64,000 nt of DNA from Botrytis cinerea B05.10 (taxonomy: Eukaryota > Ascomycota > Leotiomycetes > Helotiales > Sclerotiniaceae): the NCBI RefSeq assembly GCF_000143535.2, contig NC_037310.1, positions 3,596,001-3,660,000 on the forward strand, in the 5' to 3' direction. Under the pieces are notes generated by a model, which saw only the letters and a list, made by a program, of their open reading frames with translations, was not told the DNA's origin and ran no database searches. Positions 1 through 10,825 of this stretch are shown one piece after another; the stretch's first letter is position 1; each line of letters begins with the position of its first letter. A program made the translations under genes and the position numbers.

Positions 1-203
1 AACTGGTCTCTTTGAAACTCTACACCTTTCTCGGGAATGTTCACCCAAAGACTGCCCTCTCGGCATATCGAAGATGTTCCCTCAATAGCAAAACGGACAG
101 TTATTGGCTCTGTGCCTTTAGGAGTCAGGTAGATATATCCTCCCGATACATCTGGACTCCCATCGTCCTTGAGGGGGAGTAGATAGATTTCGTTGGAAAC
201 CAT
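1..203 (-). CDS. GDB1: Glycogen debranching enzyme, N-terminal fragment (runs off the window)
   Basis: Only the first 67 codons lie in the window, read leftwards from an ATG at 203-201. The peptide opens MVSNEIYLLPLKDDGSPD and continues with a stretch including EGTSSICREGSLWVNIP. I recognise this as the start of the N-terminal domain of eukaryotic glycogen debranching enzyme, the bifunctional 4-alpha-glucanotransferase/amylo-1,6-glucosidase that clears branch points during glycogen breakdown in the cytosol. The frame is open to the window edge and no splice site is needed. The ATG is the first in frame after a polypurine-rich (on plus) leader. The catalytic domains are outside the window, so the call rests on the N-terminus alone. 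The gene is divergent from glycerol-3-phosphate dehydrogenase. Confidence 0.82.
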   Translation of the reverse strand, partial: MVSNEIYLLPLKDDGSPDVSGGYIYLTPKGTEPITVRFAIEGTSSICREGSLWVNIPEKGVEFQRDQ

Positions 204-535
204 TGTCTTTGGCGCTACAGGTCTAGCAAACCAACAACGTTAGATATTATTGAAAGCGATTATTGTAAGAGAACTGGGTTCTAGACGGGATCGGCACAAA
301 TCAAAAAGACGTCACAGGCTTTGGGAAAAGGTGAAGAAGATGGAGAGAAGAATATGAAGCAAAAAAAGAAGAGACGGAGATGGAGAAAACGATGGGGAGA
401 GGAGTTGAGGTGTACTTTTAAGAAAAACTCATAGGAAAGTGCATTAGTTCTTCAATAAGTGGTATAGGTAGCTTCCAAGTGTTTGCTGATGGTTTGATAG
501 AGGTAGGTTGGAAGCGGGGCCCCTTTGGAGTTGGT

Positions 536-586
536 GGGTTGGTGGGCTGGTGGGTGGTGGGTGGTGGGTGGTGGGTGGTAGGTGGG
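536..586 (+). repeat. G-rich tract with seven GGG runs (G-quadruplex motif)
   Basis: GGG runs lie at 536-538, 544-546, 552-554, 559-561, 566-568, 573-575 and 584-586. They are separated by 4-8 nt, mostly a TGGT-type unit, which fits the standard G3+ N1-7 quadruplex rule on the plus strand for the first six runs. It lies about 330 bp upstream of the GDB1 ATG, on the strand that is template for GDB1. The array looks like a slippage-expanded GGTGGGT unit. Confidence 0.75.
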
Positions 587-1294
587 CAGATTAGCATATG
601 GGATAATGGTGGGAGAGTGGGCGCGGGTAAGATGCTGGTCGAACCATAGGAAAGACCCGGCTTGTTAGCAAAGATACTGGGGACTCTATTGGCTGCGATG
701 AGTTCTCGATGGTTTAGGATGGAAAAACTGAATGTGATACGTCATGATATAAATAATACCTAGCAAGTGACAATCAGGTACCTTTCTCGCATTTTCTGCA
801 TTTTTTCTCTTTCTTTGGTGCGCGGCGTCAAGGTGGGATTGGGACTCGATACGCCGTGGTCTAGACCATTTGTTGTTTTTTGCTCCGAGTCTCTGCTAGG
901 GAGGGTAGTGTCGACTTTCTTTCCTTGAGTTTGACATATAAGCTTTGGACATGATACGGATCAAGAAAAGATATACGAGGAGGGTGAGGTGGTGGTGTTC
1001 GGTTGTAGGGTTCTTTGTGTACTATACGTTTACTCCGAAGCTACTTTCAAGTACTACCTAGTAGGTCCTTTTTATACTTTATGTACTTTCCATACTTCAT
1101 GCCTCATCGACCTCATCGACCTCTAAGTGCTACTTTCTACATCATGTCTACTCCCAAGTAGTACGTGTTCGCCTACATACCTACCAGTTAGACTCGAAAC
1201 CAGTTCCATACATTAATCAACTTCCTTCCCACTATCATTCGGTTGTCGGGTATCTCCCTCCCTTAACCTAGGTAGATATACGGACGGCTAGGCC

Positions 1295-1307
1295 AGGGGT
1301 TCAGGGG
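1295..1307 (+). promoter_or_regulatory. Two adjacent AGGGG stress-response-like elements
   Basis: AGGGG occurs at 1295-1299 and 1303-1307, 3 nt apart. AGGGG/CCCCT is the STRE core bound by Msn2/Msn4-type zinc fingers, and fungal GPD genes are classically osmostress-induced. The pair is 757 bp upstream of the GPD1 ATG. A five-base core is common by chance; the close pairing and the gene identity are the only support. Confidence 0.3.
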
Positions 1308-1974
1308 CTGCTAAAACAATAAATTTCCCTTGATTGTGATCTCGAAGTAAAAAAAATAACATAAAATCAAACTTAGCAACTGCCAAAAGTCATGAATGAT
1401 AACAAGCCTCAAATCGACAATATGTGTAAGTACCTATATCACAATGCGAAAGTTCCATATTGTCACCTCCAACTCCAACTACAACTCCAGCACCATCTCC
1501 TTCGCCAGCACTGATTCAGCATACAATCATGAATGCAATTCGCATGCTCGAGTTGGGCTATTCATGTCGTGTTCACACATTCATCCAATGTTTAATCGAA
1601 CTGAACATCATCAGCAAGTCATTTGTCACCATCTGGACTTCCACAGCATTTGCACCACAACCTCCATAGCGCTTATTGGATCCCGCTGTCGTTTGGGTAC
1701 TCGTACAGCGTCAAAACAGCTTCCCATGGGATTTGGAAAAAGCCACAATGGTTATGAGAATACACTAAGCCCGTTTGGAAAGCGGTCAGCTGCCCCCTGG
1801 TTCAATCACGAGCTATTCACGAGCTATCACAAGTGACAGAAGAGCAAGCGAGGCTTTTTGTCTCAACATTCTGGTATCTCAAAGTCGCAAAGCACTTGGT
1901 ATTTTGCCTCCCTTTGCGTGTCCTAATTGTTATCCTTTCTATTTATTCCTTCTTTCACGTCACAGCATATGTGC

Positions 1975-2064
1975 ATGCTCATAAGGTTTACAGCAGCATC
2001 AAATCAAACTCTCCGAAGAATAGCACAAACAGCTGGACATCTTAGTACCCCTCAATCGAATAAA
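1975..2064 (+). other. Possible in-frame N-terminal extension of GPD1 (mitochondrial presequence-like)
   Basis: The GPD1 frame is open upstream, with ATGs at 1969 and 1975. From 1975 it adds 30 residues beginning MLIRFTAASNQTLRRIAQTA, containing three arginines, many Ser/Thr/Ala and no acidic residue: the composition of a mitochondrial targeting peptide. Yeast Gpd2 is known to carry a mitochondrial presequence. This may be an alternative start producing a second isoform, or simply open 5' leader. Sequence alone cannot decide. Confidence 0.4.
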
Positions 2065-3438
2065 ATGGCGACTCTGGGAGCATGGAGCAAGAAGCATAAG
2101 GTGACGGTGGTTGGATCCGGTAACTGGTAGGTTGTCATGAAACCAAGTCCAAGTATCTCGATTATTTTATTGACATCTGCCAGGGGCTGTACCATTGCAA
2201 AAATTGTAGCAGAGAATACAAAACAACATTCCGATTTATTCGAGGAGGAAGTTCAGATGTGGGTTTATGAGGAGGAAGTGACCATACCAAAGGACTCAAA
2301 ACATTACGATGCCTCCAACGATTCACCTCAAAAGCTCACCTCGATCATCAACAAATACCACGAGAATGTGAAATACCTGCCAAATATCCAACTCCCAACC
2401 AATCTCATTGCCAACCCTTCTGTCGAAGATGCAGTTGCGAACTCTTCGATTTTAATTTTCAACCTTCCTCATCAATTTATCGGTCGCATCACAAAGCAGC
2501 TCCAAGGACACATCCTACCATTCGCGCGTGGAATCTCTTGCATAAAGGGTGTGAATGTGACAGCCTCAGAGATCAGTCTTTTCAGTGAATGGATCGGTGA
2601 AGGATTGGGAATATACTGTGGAGCACTTTCAGGTGCTAACATTGCCAATGAGATTGCAATGGAGAAATGGTGTGAAACCACGATTGCATATGATCCTCCT
2701 TCCATGGACTCGCGTGCCACAACTCCAACTGGACCCTCCCCATCCAGCTCCCAAGTCAATCTCACCATTACACCTGCAGATGAAGAACATAAAGATGTCA
2801 AGGGAAGAGTCAGCAAGACAAAGTTGAAGGCCGTACCATCGGAATATCCACCAATGGATCATGCCCTGTTCAAGACACTATTCCATCGTCCCTACTTCCA
2901 TGTTCAGATGGTTTCCGACGTAGCAGGTGTCTCTCTTGGCGGAGCCCTTAAGAACATCGTTGCACTAGCTGCTGGTTTTGTTGAAGGACGTGGTTGGGGA
3001 GACAATGCAAAGGCGGCTGTTATGCGAGTGGGCCTTCTTGAAATGGTTAAATTCGGCAAGGAATTCTTTGGAGAGACTGTTCACGGTGGTACTTTTACCG
3101 AACAAAGTGCTGGAGTTGCCGATTTAATTACAAGTTGCAGTGGAGGACGAAACTTCAGATGTGCGAAGATGGCAATTGAAAGAGGAGTTACAGTCGATGA
3201 GGTTGAGAAAACGGAATTGAATGGACAAAAGTTGCAAGGAACTAGTACTGCAAAAGAGGTCAATGAGTTTCTGAAGTCTAGAGGAAAGGAAGGCGAATAC
3301 CCATTATTTACTGCTGTTATTGGTAAGTCATTGAATATATACTTGCAAGGAATTCGCATACTAACAAGATCAGATATTTTGGAGGGCAGAAACACTGTTG
3401 ATGACATCCCGGACTTGTTGGCCAAGTCGGATGAGTGA
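2065..3438 (+). CDS. GPD1: NAD-dependent glycerol-3-phosphate dehydrogenase
   Basis: Reduces dihydroxyacetone phosphate to glycerol-3-phosphate with NADH, feeding glycerol (osmolyte) and lipid synthesis and reoxidising cytosolic NADH. Three exons: 2065-2126, 2184-3322, 3374-3438, giving 421 aa. The intron-1 junction rebuilds the Rossmann motif GSGNWG at residues 17-22, followed by [11 protein letters not shown]. Further landmarks are the [19 protein letters not shown] segment and [17 protein letters not shown] with the catalytic lysine. Between the NAD domain and LFHRPYF lies a Ser/Thr/Pro-rich insert of roughly 50 residues absent from yeast Gpd1 but usual, as I recall, in filamentous ascomycetes. 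The reading frame is open upstream of this ATG and could supply a presequence (ATGs at 1969 and 1975). The next gene, DAHP synthase, is co-directional. Confidence 0.93.
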
Positions 3439-4014
3439 GGATTACTATAGCAATACATGGGACGGGCTTACGGTAAAGACTAGATAGAAGACGCAAGTCT
3501 TTGATTAGAAGGCTAGAGGAATATTATGGCTGACATCAATTCTCTTTTCCTATTCTTCCTCGGAGATCAACCCTTGAGGTCCGTAAGCTTTCCTCCGGAC
3601 CGACAATTTAAACTTATTTTTCGGAGATCTTCCCTCGGAGATCTGTAATAGCTGTGCTCATTGTACGACGAGGTTCTGATTCCTCTGATGATTTTGGTTC
3701 ACCGTTTCGTGGGTTCTAGACCAATCAACGATCCACGTTAATGATTACAGGGGCTGACCCCACCAGCGACACCGCTAAACCTTTTGTTGCGCGATGAATC
3801 ATATCATAGTTCACTCGAGCTTCTCAATGAATGCCCCGCGTACACATTTCTCGAACCATTAATTCTAACTCTCAAAGAAAATAATCTCACCTCAGCATAC
3901 TGAATATAAAATCTATTCATTGAAGGAAAACAGCTTTTGCAAAATATAAAAGAAGCACATTTATCTAAATATGTCGGTAAGTTGCCAAACAAACACTCTT
4001 CTCATTCATCCAAG
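3439..4014. other. Intergenic: GPD1 3' region and DAHP synthase promoter
   Basis: No gene seen. It holds three exact copies of CGGAGATC at 3561-3568, 3622-3629 and 3636-3643, and a small inverted motif GGGGCTGACCCC near 3750. The DAHP synthase leader contains an upstream ATG at 3971 followed at once by a consensus splice donor. Confidence 0.5.
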
Positions 4015-5297
<1,283 letters not shown>

Positions 5298-5914
5298 AGG
5301 ACAGGAAATCAGATGGAGTAGTTGGTTGTTAGGTTGGAATTGGGGCGCATATAACGAGCATAGTCATAGTATCCTTCTTCAGTAAGGAGTTATTGGGTTG
5401 TAAAAAGAATGGTTATCTGAATAGTTACATGTTGCAAAGCAATGGATGGATATAAATATTTTTGCATTCAAGTTGTGGTATAATTGATTTGGAGTGAAAA
5501 GACCAATCATGATTTGCCTAATGTAATTTGTCAGCATCAAAGTGCAAATGTTATATCAGAGCAAATGATAAAATCCATAATAGCTTGGAAAATAATCCAA
5601 AATTTCGATATAAAGTATATCTTCATTGCAATGTAGAAATAGCATGATGAACTTCCATGTTACCGGGGATTGTTTTCATACTTGAGGTTTTGTAGCCATG
5701 ATTGTCCGAGAAATAATCGTGTAATGGGTTTCAGCCAATCAAAATCCATTCAGTGGTAAGCCTGTGCCTAAGGCATGATTTAGCTTCTTTTTCGGATCAT
5801 TTTCGAACTATTTGTCGCCGCACCCTCACAACTTCAATCTCGAATCCTATTATTCAATTGATCAGTCAAACCCACCTTGAACTGATTCCCAGCTCGAGGC
5901 ATATTTTGCACAAT
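5298..5914. other. Intergenic between DAHP synthase and cytochrome c1
   Basis: About 620 bp of A/T-rich sequence with no credible reading frame. It should hold the DAHP synthase 3' UTR and the CYT1 promoter and leader. I see no repeat or structured element. Confidence 0.5.
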
Positions 5915-7184
5915 ATGTTGGCCAGATCATGCCTGCGCTCGACGCGCTCGTTCGGGGGAGTACGGAATAATGCAATCAACGCTACAAAGGTACAATTATT
6001 CCCCATCTCCGAGGTCAAGATATACAACACTTCGATGTGGGCGGCAGTGATATCATGGGGGCGGTTCATTGTGTCGAACTGAAGGCTAATGTTAGATCTT
6101 ATAGCGTGCTGCATCTACTTCCACTTCCGCCGAAGCCGCTTCTCCCTTCGGTATTAACATGGCTGCAGGTGCTGCCACCGCAGCAGCGGCAGGATCCCTC
6201 GCCTGGTACTATCATCTTTATGGCCAGCCATTAAACGCCATGACACCAGTTGAAGAAGGGTGAGTAGTCACATATCTTTCCAAGTCAAGTCGAACATTTG
6301 TGGGGTGGTGGGAACTCCGGCAATATCAAATGAAGACTAGAAGACAAGCAGCATGAAAGTTGGAATACAATACTGATACGATACCAGTCTTCATCCAACA
6401 CAATACCCATGGGTTCACCAACAATACGCAAAGACATTCGATCACCAAGCGTAAGAATCCCATTTTCCATCAAGCAAATTGGCCTGTTTTAACAAGAAAG
6501 AATAGATTACGAAGAGGTTTCCAAGTTTACCAAGAAGTTTGCGCATCATGCCATTCTTTGAGCCGTATTCCATACAGAGCTTTGGTCGGTGTTACACACA
6601 CAGTCGATGAGGCAAAGGCTATGGCCGAAGAGAACGAATACGACAGCGAGCCTAACGATGAGGGTGAAATCGAAAAGCGACCTGGAAAACTCTCTGATTA
6701 TCTCCCATCCCCATACAAGAACGATGAAGCTGCTCGTGCTGCCAACAACGGAGCTTTGCCACCCGATCTCAGTTTGATGGTCAAGGCCAGACACGGCGGT
6801 GCCAACTATATTTTCAGTTTGTTGACTGGTTACCCAGACGAGCCTCCAGCAGGAGCCAAGGTTCCAGAAGGACTTAACTTCAACCCATATTTCCCAGGTA
6901 CCGGTATTGCTATGGGTCGTGTTCTCTACAACGAACTTGTTGAGTATGAAGATGGTACCCCAGCATCAGCATCACAAATGGCCAAGGATGTTGTCGAGTT
7001 CCTCAACTGGTCAGCCGAGCCTGAGATGGATCAACGAAAGAAGATGGGTATGAAGGTTTTGGTTATTGGATCTATGCTTTTTGCATTGAGCATTTGGGTT
7101 AAGCGTTACAAGTGGTCCCCTATCAAGACAAGAAAGATCGTGTACAACCCACCTAAAACTGGCAACGGTCCTGCACATCACTAG
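5915..7184 (+). CDS. CYT1: Cytochrome c1, heme protein of the bc1 complex (complex III)
   Basis: Carries electrons from the Rieske protein to cytochrome c at the mitochondrial inner membrane. Four exons: 5915-5989, 6105-6259, 6388-6450, 6506-7184; 323 aa. The protein begins with an Arg/Ser-rich presequence ([13 protein letters not shown]), then a hydrophobic Ala/Gly sorting segment ending at [17 protein letters not shown], giving the usual bipartite leader. The covalent heme motif CASCH is at residues 110-114 after [11 protein letters not shown]. The axial-ligand region [11 protein letters not shown] and the C-terminal anchor [15 protein letters not shown] precede a basic matrix tail ([12 protein letters not shown]). 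All three junctions keep frame and restore conserved residues, for instance EEG-LHPT and HQA-LRRG. Confidence 0.95.
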
Positions 7185-7762
7185 ATTCTAAATTTCTTTT
7201 GTTTAATGGGGGAGCGAAGGGTAGGAAATAAATGTGCTACTAGTTTTATCTTACTGCGCGAATTGTACAAAGAAGAAGTTTCAAATGAGGGTGGTAGATA
7301 AAAGCTTCACTTTGGGAGCTAATGCTCAACAGTGGTAGCAAAATAGATGTGTCCCAATATCCATTCGACTGTTCAAAGATGCTCACGGGAACCCTGCCAT
7401 GATAAATCTCAAAATCACCGCTTCTATAGACTACAAAGCCTCCCAATACCTATTAATCATACTCTCATATAAATCCAAACTGTGCTAGTAATTTCAGTGG
7501 ACCCTTTGCAGTGAATATTGCTGCAGTAACGTAACTGAAAAAAGTCCTCGCTAAATAAAAAAAAGTTGATACCCCAGATTTTCGAGTCCTGGTCGGGAAA
7601 CTTTTTTTTTTCTATTAGTGAACTTTATTACTTTTGACACCAAATTGTTCACGAATTTCTTTTTCTTGGTTTTAGCCTTGAAATTCACATCCATTGGGAT
7701 TTAGTTTTTAATCTTTGTATCAATTGATCTGCCAAAAGCAATTATACCAACCCTTTTAAGAC
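7185..7762. other. Intergenic, 3' of cytochrome c1
   Basis: No gene seen. A/T-rich, with T- and A-runs near 7550-7610 that are likely promoter sequence for the downstream gene. Short frames on minus have no recognisable product. Confidence 0.5.
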
Positions 7763-9500
7763 ATGGCAAAGCGAAACAGTACTCAGGCCGCGGGGTCGCC
7801 AGCCGAAATGGAAAAGAAAGTTGACGAGGTTACAATGACAAATGAAAAGGCGGGTGAAGCCAAGGGAGAAGACATTCCTTCTGCGAAGATGTCTCAAGAC
7901 GAGGTATTCTTCACAATTCTTTGCATTTACCATGATGAACATTTGGAAAATAGCTAAACTTTTTAATCAGAATGAAACTACTGCGCCAGTCGACGGTGAA
8001 CAAGCTACGGGTAGCAATAAACGCAAACGCGATTTCAAAGCCGAGCGCCAGGCCAAGAGACAGAAGAAGGAAGAGAGCAAGGCACCTAAGAAAGCTGCGG
8101 CTGTAGTTCGAGAGGCTGAGGAGGCGATTGCGAGGGAAAAGAAGTTGGCGGAAAAGGCAGAGGCGAAGAAGGTTAGAGAGGAAGCAACGGCTCGATTGAG
8201 GGAGCAGAAAAAAGATGAAAAGGCGAAGAAACATGAGGAGAATCTGAGACAGCAGGAAGAGGATAAACAGAGGAGGGTGGAGGAGAAGAAGAAGGCTGCG
8301 GAGGCGAAAAAGAGGGATGCAGAGGAGAAGAGGAAGGATAGAGAGAGGATTCAGGCGTTGGAGAAACAGGTTAGGGATTTGAAGAGGGGACATGGAAATG
8401 GGAAGGCGAAGGGCAAGGGAGCGAAGAAGAGTTGGGACAAAAAAGCGAAGGGACCGAAAACCTCGGAATTTTTTGGAGAGGGGTTGAAGGCACAGGTTAT
8501 TGGTGATGGTGACGATGAGGATGTTGAGGAGGAGGTCAAGGAAGAGGTTGCTGAAGAGGCAAAAGAGGAAAATAAGAAAGTCAAATCGAAGCGCAGTTGG
8601 AAAGACCTTAAGAAAGGAAATGTCGCGCCTACTGGTCTAGAAGCAAAGATTGCTGCTGCGAGAGCTTCGGTAGCCCAAGCTGAAGATAAGCTGGATGGCG
8701 ATGTTACTATGGAGGATGCGCCTGAAGTAAATGGCGAGCAAGAGAATGAGACCGAAGAAGAAACCTCTGAACCGGCTGTCGGTAACTCCGATGTTGTCTC
8801 ATATCCTTCTCTTGAGCATTTAATCGAAGATAACGCTGAAGGCGTTCCCGAATCTACCGCCGAATCCGACGCTCCAGCCCAAACAGAAGTCGATGAGGAG
8901 AATCCTGAAGGAACTTCCGATGACAAAGCAGATGATGAGAAAGCGGACTCGGACATTCCCGAAGAAGATAGCAAGGAGGCCTCGCCTGCCGTTCAAGAAG
9001 AAGACAAAGTCGAAGATGATTCTTCCAAGGAGAATGCTACACCTGTAGCCGATTCAGACATGGAAGTTGACGAGCCCAAGGAAGATGGCGAGGCCAGTGC
9101 AAGTGCGAAGAAGCGTTCAAGGAAGAGAGTCAGAAACAATAATCGCTTGGAGGCTGAAGATACCCCAACAACGCCTGCAACACCTGCTTCGTCTAAAATT
9201 CAAAAGATCAAGACACCAACAGCTACTCCTCTCGCATCGAAGAACCAAAATGTCAAGACACCTACAAAATCACCTGCACAGACAAAGGCGGCAGTCGCAA
9301 AGAAGGGAAGGCCTCCAGTGAAGGCAGCCAACAAGGCTCAGACTACCCCCAAATCTCCTAAGGTACCAGGAGATTCCAAATCGCCAAAAGCCAAACGCGG
9401 AAGAGTACCAAAAGCAAGAGCTGCCGTTCTTGCCTCAGCACCGGGAATTGATTCTCCAGCTAGGAATACCAGGAGATCGGCAAAAGCCAACCACTCGTAG
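7763..9500 (+). CDS. Highly charged coiled-coil nuclear/nucleolar-type protein, function unknown
   Basis: Two exons, 7763-7903 and 7971-9500, give 556 aa; the intron removes a stop and keeps frame. After a short N-terminus there is a basic KRKRDFKAERQAKRQKK signal. Residues ~70-180 are a Lys/Glu/Arg/Ala helix with coiled-coil character, followed by a basic GKAKGKGAKKSWDKK patch, the segment TSEFFGEGLKAQVIG, and long acidic runs (EEEVKEEVAEEAKEE). The C-terminus is Lys/Pro/Thr-rich with AT-hook-like KKGRPP and KRGRVP patches and many T-P/S-P sites. The alternation of acidic and basic blocks resembles nucleolar assembly proteins, but I cannot name an orthologue. The stop is only 44 nt before the open frame of the next gene. 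Confidence 0.8.
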
Positions 9501-9727
9501 AAGGGCCAGAGTCTACGAGTGGTAGTCAACTTCTGGATATTAGTTTGAGTCACCATAACTGCGAAATTGATGAAGCCACCGTTGGTGGGTTGGGAGGAGG
9601 AACAGATATAACCACCGGAACCAATAATGATAATAATGATGATTACGAGTCAATCACCTGCGAACCCTTGGAACATCTCGATCACGAATCTCAATCACCG
9701 TCGGAAACGCTACAATCATTCGACGAT

Positions 9728-10825
9728 ATGGAACTACCTATCCTGAGGAAGACAGAATCCCTCAATCTTAATGCTTATGAGAGTGACTCCTCTGAGCTAT
9801 CTGATCTAAGCATAACCGATCATCCCTTTCTAGAATCAGATAGTAGCGGTCTTGATACGATTGAAGTTGATGTTCCTAGTCTTCTGAGATCAGGAAAGAA
9901 ACAAAGACCGCCTATGCATTCACCTTACTTTGCTCTACCACTATCTACCACTCCATCCAAATCTAGCAAATCCATAGCTTCAAAGGGAGAGTCTACAATT
10001 AAAAATTCATCTCCTAAAAAGGAATCTCCTAAAAAACGGCCTCCTGGCATAATTTCATGTATCCCTTTTCCGCCTTTGTCTGCATCTCATTTTGGACTCA
10101 TTCAGGAAAAGCTTGCCCACGATCCATTTCGACTTCTGATAGCTGTTACATTTCTTAATCGCACTCATGGTAAACAAGCTATTCCAGTTTTTTATTCCCT
10201 AATGGACCAATACCCTACACCACAATCAATAGTCGATGCTCCCAAAGAAGATATTGTATCGGTCATCCGACATCTAGGATTACAGAATCAACGCGCAGCT
10301 ACTTATCAAGCTTACGCTAAAACATTTTGTGAAAATCCACCAGTGAAAAATAAACGGTATGCGGTCCATGATTACCCCACTAAAGGACTCGGTCGCGACG
10401 TCAAGAAAAGTGAGGTCCTTCCCGAAGAATCCGTAGACCCGCGTACAGGTTGGGAAATCGGACACATGACCCAGGGACCCTATGCGATTGATAGTTGGCG
10501 GATCTTCTGCAGGGATATGTTGTTGGAGAAAGCGAAAGGATGGAATGGCGAGGGGAGTGAGGAAGAAGGATTCCAACCGGAATGGATGAGGGTGCTTCCA
10601 GAAGATAAGGAGTTGAGAGCATTTTTGAGGTGGATGTGGTTGAAGGAGGGGTTTGAGTGGGATCCGATGACGGGGGAGAAGGATGTTGCAGGGAGGGAGG
10701 TGATGAGGGCGGCGTTGGAGGGGAGGATTGCATGGGATGAGGGGGGTGGGATGAGGATTTTGAATAGGGAGGGGGAGGGGGAGGAGATGGGGGTTGAGAG
10801 TGAGGGTAATGTTGTGATGGGTTAG
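9728..10825 (+). CDS. MBD4-type HhH-GPD DNA glycosylase
   Basis: From the ATG at 9728 the protein is 365 aa; the frame is open further upstream but has no earlier ATG after 9500. A disordered, Ser-rich N-terminus (~residues 1-110) precedes the domain starting PFRLLIAVTFLNRTHGKQAIP, which aligns by eye with the MBD4 catalytic domain, followed by LGLQNQRAATYQAYA (helix-hairpin-helix region). YAIDSWRIFCRD matches the vertebrate MBD4 NDSYRIFC site, so the catalytic Asp is present. LPEDKELRAFLRWMWLKEG matches the final MBD4 helices. MBD4 removes T or U from T:G mismatches left by deaminated 5-methylcytosine. There is no methyl-CpG-binding domain. The last ~60 residues are Glu/Gly-rich, including GEGEEMG. 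An upstream exon cannot be excluded. Confidence 0.82.
   Translation: MELPILRKTESLNLNAYESDSSELSDLSITDHPFLESDSSGLDTIEVDVPSLLRSGKKQRPPMHSPYFALPLSTTPSKSSKSIASKGESTIKNSSPKKESPKKRPPGIISCIPFPPLSASHFGLIQEKLAHDPFRLLIAVTFLNRTHGKQAIPVFYSLMDQYPTPQSIVDAPKEDIVSVIRHLGLQNQRAATYQAYAKTFCENPPVKNKRYAVHDYPTKGLGRDVKKSEVLPEESVDPRTGWEIGHMTQGPYAIDSWRIFCRDMLLEKAKGWNGEGSEEEGFQPEWMRVLPEDKELRAFLRWMWLKEGFEWDPMTGEKDVAGREVMRAALEGRIAWDEGGGMRILNREGEGEEMGVESEGNVVMG

Larger units (their letters stand above)
204..2064. other. Divergent intergenic region between GDB1 and GPD1
   Basis: About 1.86 kb separates the two divergent starts. The GDB1-proximal part (roughly 300-420) is purine-rich on plus, so pyrimidine-rich in the GDB1 sense, like a fungal core promoter/leader. 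A run of GGG tracts sits at 536-586 and two AGGGG elements at 1295-1307. The stretch 1020-1160 is built of imperfect ACTTT/TACTT and CATCGACCT repeats. Reading frames here are short, lack family resemblance and overlap one another, so I call no gene, except that the frame at 1969-2064 may extend GPD1. Confidence 0.6.

Noticed and set aside
1396..1836. 146-codon plus frame upstream of GPD1
   Set aside because: Low-order Ser/Thr/His-rich composition, overlaps other frames and sits in the promoter/leader; no family.
3081..3458. 125-codon minus frame opposite GPD1
   Set aside because: Antisense shadow of a strongly conserved coding exon.
3977..4014. 38-nt intron at the start of DAHP synthase
   Set aside because: Shorter than usual fungal introns; kept only as an alternative to the uORF reading.
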